Part shown: piece after piece, positions 37,701-49,700 of the stretch
Position numbering within the stretch: the stretch's first letter is position 1
Layout: every line of letters starts with the position of its first letter
Assembly: GCA_944474755.1 (NCBI GenBank)
Contig: OX104122.1
Location: forward strand, 10,736,641 to 10,800,640
DNA length: 64,000 bases
Reading direction: 5' to 3'
Source: Limnoperna fortunei
Taxonomy: Eukaryota; Mollusca; Bivalvia; Mytilida; Modiolidae
The notes under the pieces: model-generated
Databases searched by the model: none
What the model was told of the DNA's origin: nothing
The model's input: the letters and a program-made list of their open reading frames with translations, nothing else
Made by a program: the position numbers and the translations under genes

Positions 37701-40700
37701 GGAAACATTAAATTTGCAAACGGTCTTCTGAAGGTCTGGATTACTTCCAGAGGTATTTTGTAATTTGTTTTTTTTCTCTAATAAACATAGATACATGTAC
37801 ATTATAACTGTGAATTTGCTGAAAAATTGTTTAAAGTTGCATATTACTTTTATAAACAGACAAATGTGGCCGAGTGGTTAGAGTAGATAGTCATTTACTA
37901 TTGATCAAATTGTCCAAACAGAGGTTACGGCTTTGAGTCCTACAAGGATTGCCATGGCAGGTCAAGTGTTTTCCCTGGGTACTCTGGTTTCCTCCACCAA
38001 TAAAATTTAGAGACCATGATGTAGCTGAAAAATTGCTGAATGTGACATTTAAATATATTCACACAAAAAAACAAACAAACAAACAAATAAAACAATAGAC
38101 TTGTGACTGTGTTGTTAATTTCATGTTTATTTCAGAAATGTATTTCTTTTATTTTCAGAACACTGACAGATATTGGAATATTGAAATCATTTATTCATGT
38201 GCGATATATTGACCTTAGCAAAAACAATCTAAAAGACATATCATGTCTTAGTGCTCTGACTCATTTATTAACATTGAAAGCGGACTTTAACCATTTATCA
38301 ACAGTAAAATTAGAAGAAATGCCATTTTTACAAGTAGCAAGTTTTAATGATAACAAACTAAAGACCCTGGAAGGATGTAGTCATCCAATGCTAGAACATT
38401 TAAGTGTGAACAGTAAGTATAGTGTATCTCTAAGAGTGGCACCAGTTTCATAAAACTTGAAATTTCTCAAATCCTCAAAAGTTTTTTTCTTAGATTTAAT
38501 TTTCGTGCAATCTGATTGGTCGATATTACAGTTGAGAAGAACTTGAGGAGATTCTGAAATTTGAGATGTTTAATTAAACCAGCCCATGTGCAGGCTTTTC
38601 CTCGGATTCATTTTCAGACTTTTGCTCTTTTTTGATTCAACTTGCCATAATTACGAGTAAATTGGCAGACTTATAATTATGACAGGAACTGCCTTCCCAT
38701 TGTTTTTATTGGGTTATTTACTTTGTGTTGTTTTTATTTTGTTTTCTTGCATGCTTGTCTAATTTGGATTTGTAATTGACTATGAACTCTGTTGTTTTCT
38801 TTCTTTCTTTAGATTGATTTGTTTCCTAGGTGATTTTGTTCTGTAATATAATGCAGTCTGTATTGAATACTTATCAATCAGTCACAGATTATTTACACTG
38901 TTTATGATTGCTTACAGATTCTCATTTATTTATTTTACTAGTAAATGCTGTGCTAATATAGATGCGATTTAATATAAAATGAATGTTTCTCCATAATTTA
39001 TTATATAACTGACTGGAAATGATCTAAATCTGATTACCCCAAGTAATCAGCTTTTAATTATAATCTATTAAAATTTCAACATGGTAAGAAGTCTTGAACA
39101 CCTCGTTGTATTAAACACAGTGTATGAATCTCTGTCTCTTAATGTTTGTTGACTTACTGTGGTGGACAATTTCTTCTGGGCACTAACATACAAGTTCAAA
39201 ACGAGTCCAAAGAGATTGCTGTTTTGTTACAAATATGGTTTATTTTTAGGAAAAACTCCAGGCTATTAAGTGTCAATTGTTTTTTTGCCAAAAAATTTCT
39301 TACTGTTTACTAAACATTCAAGGAGCAACATTTTCATTTGGTATATCTGTTTCTTTGTCTATTATTGTGATCAGGGGGAAAAGCTAAATACTACATGTAT
39401 TTGCAAGGCTAGTCACTTTAAAATGTTATGAGAAAGACTCTGCTTGTGTTTATAATGATCAAGTATGGATTTGCAGAAATATTTCTCAGTATTACTTCTC
39501 ATACATATATTTAAACAAATAAACAAACATAAATACTATTGTCTGTCTCATATTCAATGTATTTTGTAGCCTCATTGATAAAGGGGGATAACTCAAATAG
39601 TATTAAAAGGTTGTTAAACTACTACAAATTTCTAAACATTGTCTCTCTCAAGTTTTAACAATGAATACAAATGGAATAACATACAATGTAGCTTATTTAA
39701 TTAATAATTTTTTTAAATTAATTAACTTATTAATTAATTAATTAATTTTTCTTATGGTAAGAATTCATTGTTCATGTGAGCATGTACTTGTACTACAATG
39801 GATACTGCAGTATAAATATGGAAGTCTTCAAATTTGATAAAAATTCATACTTTTAATTTTATATGTTATTTTAGGTTGAAAAAAAGTTTTGAATATATTT
39901 TTATTTCTTGTGTGTCAGTTTGTGTGGATTGATAAAAAAAAATCCATTTCATTGCAAAAGTAAATTTGTGAAAATTTGGATTGCAAGAACTATTGTACCA
40001 AAAAAATGTTTAAAAAATATTGTTGTTTTTGTTGGATTTATTTTGTAATTTTTTTTTCAAGCCCAATGTGTTAGAGTTTGCATTAAAATTAAAGGTTATG
40101 CCTAATTATTGACCTTATGGCATTGATATAATTTTCATTTATCCATTTGTCATTTTGAACTAAAAAACTTTGATTTTAATTTAATGTTGATTATAATTGG
40201 AATTTTTAAAATCATGTTCCACATAAATCCCATGAAATCGGCAAAAATCTTCAACAGCAAGGAATAACAATGACTGCACATAAGTAGCAGTATGATCTGG
40301 ACTATGGAGTGTCAACACTAACAGTGCTGACATTGTGAGTTCGAACCAGACCTCAGACAAGGTGTACATGTGCTTAAGCCAATCTTCAATGACAAGGATT
40401 ACCATAGATTTACCATGCCAATGACCATCAGTTTTCACATTGTGGCTCCTTTTCTTCAATAAAAGCAAGATAATATTTTATAGCTGAAAATCTGAAACTT
40501 TAAAGTAAATAAGATTTGTTTATTTCGGAAATTGTGAAAATGATTATATAAATGTATTTTTAAACTAAGACTTGGAACATGCAGTCACATAAATAAACAT
40601 ATTGATTTTTGTTATGAACAAAACACAAAATTAATACTGAATTGCACAAATGTACTTGAAATTGTATGAATATTTTATCTTTTTTCAGACAATTTGATAT

Positions 40701-43700
40701 CAAAGGTCGATGCTTTAGAACCAGCTAAGTTGGCCAGGCTTCATACACTTGAATTACGAGGGAATAAGCTGACAACAACAGATGGATTTAATCTGCCAAA
40801 CTTAAAAAATCTTTTCTTGGTAAGTTAGCACACTTTCTTGGTAAGTTAGCAGATGTGTGAACTTGTTTACATGTGCTTAAAAACTTGAATCTAACTTTAT
40901 TATTGTTGAAGAGGGGGGCCTCGGTAGCAGATGTTAAGGTAGTTGTCAATCTACTATTGATCACGTGGTCTGTCAACACTGTGATTGTGTGTATGAGCCT
41001 CACTGTAGGCAGGGTGTACTACACTCCAATCTTAATTTACAAGGATTGTCGGTTTTTCTATAACAGGCTGGGGATTTTCTCCAGGTACCCCAGCTTGACC
41101 TCTCCCAATAAAAACTGTACGCTATAATATAGCTTGAACCATACCTGCAGTCACATCTTTTCTAGAGTAGTTTTATGAAGTGTAACCAAGCAAAGCTGTT
41201 AAAAAATGCACTTATGTAATTTTTTTTGTTTTTTGCAATGGTTGCAGATGTTTGTACATTAAAATATTACAACAGGAATACATGTACATGTATATTTGCT
41301 GCTGGTATATATGTCAGACTTGTCTCTCATTTATTATATTAAAAGAGTTATCTTTCTTTGGTAGGCATTGAAGAAATAATTCATTCTTTGGGTTGGGTTG
41401 GCTCTATGCCAAATATTTTATCCAAAGCTGCAGTGATGGCAGTGGAGAGCCATCCCATAGTAAAATCAGTATACTTGTTTCCTCAATCAGTTATTTCTAT
41501 ATTTATATGACAAATACAGGAAAAATGAAAGTGGGTCATTAGAATTTTAGGAAAAATGAAAGTGGGTCATTAGAATTTTAGGAAAAATGAAAGTGGATCA
41601 TTAGAATTACAGGAAAAATGAAAGTGGATCATTAGAATTACAGGAAAAATGAAAGTGAGTCATTAGAATTACAGGAAAAATGAAAGTGGGTCATTAGAAT
41701 TATAGGAAAAATGAAAATGGGTCATTAGAATATAACAGGAAAATTGAAAGTGGGTCACTAGAATTACAGGAAAAATTAAAGTGGGTCATTAGAATTATAA
41801 TTATTCATATGGTACACAGGCTGATTTTACTGTTGGTAAAATTGGTATGTGTCTGATCATTTTACAACAGCTGTGGACATTTTATACATGTCATGTTAGA
41901 ATTTCATATATTTATACCCTCGCTTCGAAGAAATGGGGGTTATACTGGTTTACCCTTGTCCGTCCTGCCATCCTTCTATCCTTAACTCCTTAACAGTTTT
42001 CTCAGCAACTACTTATCACAACCACTTGAAATTTTATATGTGACGTTACCATGTGGTCCTATATTGTGAGTACCGATTTCAGGTCTATGGCATATCTACT
42101 TCCTGTTAACTGACTTAGTCCGTTGTTCTGTCCTTCCAACTGCAACATAACTCGTAACAGTTTTCTCAGCAAGTACTTATCACAACCACTTGAAATTTTA
42201 TATGTGACCTTATCATGTGATCCTATATTGTGAGTACAGATTTCAGGTCTGTGGCATATCTACTTCCTGTTAACTGACTTAGTCCGTTGTTCTTTCCTTC
42301 CAACTGCAACATAACTCGTAACAGTTTTCTCAGCAACTACTTATCACAACCACTTGAAATTTTATATGTGACCTTATCATGTGATCCTATATTGTGAGTA
42401 CAGATTTCAGGTGTGTGGCATATCTACTTCCTATTTACCGACTAGGTCAATTCAATGATTTGAATAAGGGAGATATGCTGAGTGAGCAGTAGCTTACAGG
42501 TTCCTAGTTCAGTTAGAAATTAATTACATTATGCATCATGAAAAAGTAATACCACACCTTCAGGGACATAACTTGCATTAGGCAAGGGGAGAATTTTGAA
42601 TTTTCTTATTCATTAATATTATGTTGGTCTTGCAGGCTCAAAACACAATCACAACAATTGAGGGGTTAGACAGGATGTCCAGTCTGACCACCCTACACAT
42701 GAGAGGTAACCAAGTCAAGTCATTGGATGGCTTCTCAGATGGCTTACAGATGTTACAGTATATTAACCTTAGGTATTTATGATAAAATTAGCTGATAAAG
42801 TTTAAAATTATTTGATGATGTGATTTAGATGTAATAAATATTTTTACCTTTCTTACAGACCATGTAATATCTGACAGTCATCAGGTTCAGTAAGAGGAAA
42901 ACATTGGACATCTATTTAAGGGCTGTCAAGATTTGTGTATTAAAACTGTGAGATTTGGTCAAAAATCATTAAAAGATCAAAGTGAAAAATAAACAAAAGA
43001 TCAAAGGAATTTGACTGGAAAAGTTGTAGTCTCATGAGAATTTCCTGAGGCTTGCTCTTTTTTTGACAAGTCCACACCATAATTTACATAATGCCTTTCC
43101 ACACATAAAATGTACTTATATAACAGATATCTTTAAATCACAAAATGATCTGTTTTAGTACCAAGATACTGCTTTTATTTTTTGTCAGTTGTCTCTCACT
43201 GAACTTTACTTGTTTTTAAGGTACCAAATGTGTGACAATCTTAAATGACAAAGTTTGCAAGTTTCTCTGCTGAAGGTCTGGTTTTACTCCGGCCTCCTCC
43301 CCAAAATAAAAACTGGAGACCAAATTGCTGAAAGTGGCGTTAAAACTACTATAATTGTTGTCATTTTTGTTTACAGAGAAAACAGTATAATGGAAGTCAA
43401 AGTAGAAGTACCCAAGCTACAATGTTTGCCACTTCTGAGAGCTTTGGTCTTATCAGGTTTGTACCCAAGCTACAATGTCTGCCTCTTCTGAGAGCTCTGG
43501 TCTTATCAGTTTTGTACCCAAGCTACAATGTCTGCCACTTCTGAGAGCTTTGGTCTTATCAGGTTTGTACCCAAGCTACAATGTCTGCCACTTCTGAGAG
43601 CTTTGGTCTTATCAGGTTTTTACCCAAGCTACAATGTCTGCCTCTTCTGAGAGCTTTGGTTCTATCAGGTTTGTACCCAAGCTACAATGTCTGCCTCTTC

Positions 43701-46700
43701 TGAGAGCTTTGGTTCTATCAGGTTTGTACCCAAGCTACAATGTCTGCCTCTTCTGAGAGCTTTGGTTCTATCAGGTTTGTACCCAAGCTACAATGTCTAC
43801 CTCTTCTGAGAGCTTTGGTTCTATCAGGTTTGTACCCAAGCTACAATGTCTGCCACTTCTGAGAACTTTGGTTCTATCAGGTTTGTACCCAAGCTACAAT
43901 ATCTGCCTCTTCTGAGAGCTCTGGTCTTATCAGGTTTGTGCCCAAGCTACAATATCTGCCTCCTCTGAGAGCTTTGGTCTTATCAGGTTTGTACCCAAGC
44001 TACAATGTCTGCCTCTTCTGAGGGCTTTGGTCTTATCAGGTTTGTACCCAAGCTACAATGTCTGCCTCTTCTGAGAGCTTTGGTCTTATTAATAAACTTG
44101 ACAAAATATTTGTTATAAAGGCCACATTCTCCTCAAAGGGAGATAATTATAAAAAAATTTCAAATTTAGGGTCAAAATTTAAGGTGAATTATTGTGATAC
44201 TATATTGCTTATTTTAATCAAACTTGGCAGAAGGTATCCCTTGGTTAAGAGAATTCAAGTTTGTCAACTGAAACCTAAAGAGTCATGCTTTCTTCAAAAA
44301 GGAGATTAATTCAGAAATTTTTAAAAATATAATGTCATTATATAATTTAAAAATCTTCTCTGATTTTATTGTGCTAATTTCAATCAAACAGTGCACAAGG
44401 TATTATTGGGTGAAGGGAATCCAAGTTTTTATATCCCCATCTAAAATGGATGTTTTATGCTATCCAAATTTTTGTCCATCCATCTGTCCAACTGTTGTCC
44501 ACATGTCACACATTATATTGAGAATGATCACGGGATGTGTACCAGTGTGATCAAGATGATCATTTGACCCATGGAAGTCTTGCTTCGTGTTCTATTCTTT
44601 GTCCTCATAATCTCTGGTATCAATACAACTTTTGTATTTTTATGTCTAAATGATATAAATGGCTGTATTTTTCAATGGAGAATTTTTATTGAACTTTTAG
44701 AAAATCCCTGTACAGAGGAGGATGATTACCGAATTGAAGTATTGATTGCATTACGCAAACTTGAAAGATTGGACAAAGAAGAATATCAGGAAGAAGAACG
44801 AACAGAAGCAGAAGCCATTGCTGAACAGAGGAAGGAGGAAGAGGCCAATGCAGAGGTAACTGGAGGTTCCTGTATGAAAAAAAAACACAATCAGGGTTTT
44901 TCCTACCTTTTATTACCCCTTAAGCACCCTATTGACTGTAATTTGCATAAAAACACATTATTTTCTTTACCTTTAACTTCCTGGAGTTTCTTTTACATGT
45001 GTGAAGAGTTTGTTTACATCTTTTTTTTTCTTTGTTTTTTCCCCTATCTTTAGAAATATTTTGAGTGAAATGTTAATAGTTGTAGGAAATCTTGTAATGG
45101 CTTTAAGTTATATTGTGTACTTTAGGGAATGTTATCAAAATCAATATTACCAAAATCATTTTAAACATCCACTTCTAACAATGAGAGGGTTTTATTGTAG
45201 CGAATAAGCTTTAACGCAAATAATACATGTATTTTATGCCAAAAATTTTAGGAGTTAATTTTAAAACTAAAATTTAAATTTAATTTATATGTCAATAATG
45301 TTTAAATTTAGTAACATGGTTTAAGACATTATAATATTTAATTATTATTCAGTAAAAATATATGAAATTATGTATGTATTAGTGTTTAGTAATTCCTCAT
45401 ATACTACTGGCCCTGGATCTTATACAGTATATGCATGTAAACTGATATATCAACATGTACTTTATCCTTAGGGAAATGGTTTTATTTATAAACTAGTTTT
45501 GTAGCAATAAGAAAGTGTTAGCTTAGTCTAACTATGTTCTAATTTAAAAAGAATATATTCTGAAAATAAAATGAGTCAAATTTGATCTTTTCAAAAAACG
45601 TAAAATTGAAAAATTCAACAATCAACAAGTTGTGAATAATTTGTTTAGATTTGACTGTTGATTTCTTATTGTAAAAATGTTCATATTTTTAAGACAGAAA
45701 TAAGCTACCAAATCCCAAAGGGATCACCTCGGTTATTTCTGCCTACTGTTGGAAAGTAATCTCGGAGGAAAGTGTATGGATATGGACCAAAAATCAATCC
45801 AAATGTGAACATGTTTACACAGCAATATAATTTGACTTTGACAAAATAAATTACCTTTTTATTTATTCAGCTATGCAGAATGAGATTATAGTTTAGCACA
45901 ACTAAAACCACCCTTACAAGTCATGGTTTCTGTGTCCACGAAACCCTGACAAACTTAGCTAGGAAATTTCAGGGCGAGAAGGTTATCATATGACGTCACA
46001 CCTTCAAAATATCAACCAATGAAATTGCTTGATAGAAGCAAATGTTTGGAAGTATAATATACAACATAGTGGCAGATGGATTGATCGATAAACACAATTA
46101 ATAATATCACAATCATAACAAGCCATAAATACTATTGTACAAAATACACTGATTTTCACATGGTCTTTGAAACGCATCCATTTGTTTATTTACAATTGAC
46201 ACCGGGATATTCCCTAAACAAGTTGTGTATATTTTTGATTGGTTATATGCAGGTATGATGTAGCCAATAACAATAGTGACTTCTCACCCGGTAATTTCCT
46301 AGCTAAGTTTGTCAGGGTTTCGTGGATACAGAAACTCTGACTTGTGAGGATGAACTATAAAAAACTAATATGAAAAATTGTTACTTTTTAAACTTTAATT
46401 GGCTAACACTGGCAAAAAAATAATTCCCAGACTTTTTGAAGAAGTATTTGTTAACAATCTTGTGTCGTCAGTTACTGTAAAACCAATCAAATGAATGAAC
46501 CGAAACGTCACAACCGAAGTCATGACATAATTGATTAACTGACAATGACTGAACATAGTTCAAAATAGAAATCACTTACCTCCAATGTCACTTGACTGAA
46601 CCGTGACAGAAATGGAGTAACCCTTTACTGTAGCTCATCTAGATCCTCATTGCGTTTGTTTGTTTTATACAGAATAAGGAGGATAGCAAGAATCAGGAAG

Positions 46701-49700
46701 AAGATTAAATAGTAGGATTATATACTGCTTCATACTGATTTTGTGCTGTTAATCATGCTTTAATTATACTTCATTTCATGCTTTAATTATACTTCATTTC
46801 ATGCTTTAATTATACTTCATTTGTGCTTGAATTATATTTTATTTTGTGCTTGACTTATACTTCATTTATGCTTGAATCTTACATTTTGTGCTTTATATAG
46901 CCATTACACATTTCATTTACTGTCAGAAGCTTTTGTTCTTGTGGCATACTAAGTGAGTGGTGTCACACTTCACATTTTTTACTTTATTATAAACATGGTG
47001 AATACCGCACAAATTTAAATTATATTTAAAAAAAAATTGAAATACAAAGAGGACAAATTTCTAAAAGTAAATTATCAAAAAAACCTTTAATTGCAAGATT
47101 TACACTACATGTATCTGAAAAAATGAGGTTAAATTTTGTGAATTTATGCATGGCCATTATCTCAAGCAGATTGGCATCACACAAGGATAAAAATGTGTAT
47201 ATTTAGTTTGAATGGGACAAGACAGCAAAGTATAGAAGCTATTTTTTTTTTTAAAACAAACACTTCAGTTCAGAGCAGGTGGATATTACTGCTCCACTCG
47301 TCAACAGTGGGCATCTCACCCCTGTGCACATTACACAGTTGTACCTGGCATCAGTGGCTGGGTGGTTAAGGTAGTTAGTCTCCTGTCAGCACAGTGGTTG
47401 TGGTTTTGAGTCTCACTGTGGGCAGTCTGTACTCAACTCCAATCTTAATTGACAAGGATTTCGAATTTTCCTACCAAAGATCAGGCTTTTGTTCAGCTTC
47501 CTCCAGCAATAAAAACTGGATGCCATGATATTGCTGAATGTGGCTGGTGTTAAACAAAAGTGTTTTAATCTATTATCATATTTTTATGATTTCATGTTTC
47601 CATGAAGGGAGAGTGGTAGCAGAGGTGCACCCTTACCCTCCTGTTAAAATATTTGTCAGGAGGATTTTGCATGAAATAAATTGTATCTAAAATATAGTAA
47701 AACATAAATGATTGTCAGATCTTTTTCAATCAATGACTTACAATAATAAAAAAGAAACAGCATGTTGATTTCAAAGAGTAGGGAAGGGTTTAAGGTGGGT
47801 ATGTATGCTGACCCTATACCCACAAACACTGTGGATGGGTTAAAAAGCCATGTTGTGTAGTTGGTGAATCATGGTAATATTTGATGTTATGGTTGAACTT
47901 TTTTTATTACTGCCATATAGAGATGATGTTAATGGTGGCACAACTCATGTCTAATCCAATATGTCTTCATGCAAAATGAAATATGTTAAAGCTTATTAAA
48001 CAAAAGACCTACATTATTTTCTCAGAATGTTGACCTAAACAAGAATTTGTAAAAAGTAAGTAATGATTGGAAAACGGAGGGCACAGTTATAATGACTGTT
48101 ATTTTTCAGGGTGTTTAATGTACAGGTGTTACGGTTGTGGTGGATATCAGCACTTTTTCAGTATAAAATTGCCTTACTCTTTTTTTCATTCAGTGAGCTG
48201 CATTCTGCATGCAATAAGGCTAATTTAAATCTCAGTTTTCTAGACTTGTATAGTTAACAATTTCACCATCTGATTAAAATTAGCTGTTATTTTATGTACA
48301 AAAAAACAAAATTAATCGACTGACCCCAGGTTATATTGTAGTTTATGGTATTCCAGCAACCTGATGGTTAGTGTAACATGCTAGAACAAGCACTGTTTTA
48401 ATAACTGCCTTGTTTTAAAGAACATTAACACATTGCATTATTTTTTTCATTGTCCTAATTCTGTATTCAAATTATCGTGAATTAATATAAAACTACATGT
48501 ACCTGGCTAATCAGAGTTTTATGTAATGTAAAACTAGTTTGCTGATCAGAGCTCTTAGTAATATAAAACTAGCTAACTGATCAAAATTTAAAGTTAAATA
48601 AAACTAACTAGCTGAGTTTCATGTTATTTTCTAGTTTTTGTTCCTTAATTGCTTAAATTCACAGTCTGTGTACAAATAAAGCAAATTATGTTTTCATTGC
48701 TTTTACAGGGGCATAGCTTTTGGTCCATCATCCATGGGTCTTCAGGAAATGGACATTCATTAGAAACTTTAACAATCTCAGTCAACAAAATTTGACCCAC
48801 ATTTTATTTATGTCTTTTACCCCAACATGATTAATGAGATATGGAATTTTAATTAGATTTATATTGGCAAACTTTGACTTAATTTTCAATTGCATCTAGA
48901 CACATGCTTATGCTGGTTTAGTAAGAGTACATACATACACTTTACTGTTAAGTGTTTTTTTTTCTTTTTTTTCCACAGTATATCATAGTGGTAGGTTCAA
49001 CAAACTAAGAGAAATTTATTTGAAATGGAGAATGGTTTAGGTTATGGTTTTAATTTAGGTACCTGTGGATAGATTTGGTATTTTTCTAAATTAATCGTAA
49101 TTTGTTTAAAGGAAAATTGGTTAGTGGGAAGTAGCATTCCTGTCAGGTATAGTAGAAAATAAAAATATAAATGCCAACCCCAGTCAGGTCAGAGGTAAAA
49201 TGGAAGACATCAAAATGGTCAACTCCAGTAAGGTCAGGAGTCGAATTGAAGACTTCAGACTGGCCAACCCCAGTCAGGTCAGAGTTGAAATTGAAGAAAT
49301 CAAAATGTCCAACCCCAATCAGGTCAGAGGTCAGATTGAGGACATCAAAATGGCCAACCCCAGTAAGGTCAGTGGTCAAATTGAAGAGTTTCAAATGCCC
49401 AACCCCAATCAGGTCAGAGGTGAGAGGTTAAATTAAAGACATCGGAATGGATTCCTTCTGCTACTCTGATAAACAGGCAGCATTAAAACTGGTCAAATGC
49501 TGCGGGTTTGATTCTCACTGCCGTCAGGGTGTGCTGGACTTCAATCTTAATTGACAGGTTTGCCAGTTTTCTTACCTAAGGTTAAGGGTTTTTCTCTATT
49601 TACTCCAGCCCCACCCCCAATAAAAAAATTGACAACACTAAAAATCGCTGGAGTTAAACACTGTTCAAACATACAAACAAAGATAAAGATTAATTAGAGT

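Noticed and set aside
44058..44309. Plus-strand 83-codon frame beginning in the 53-bp array
   Set aside because: Starts inside the last array unit out of the LRRC23 frame and continues into intron with no recognisable content.
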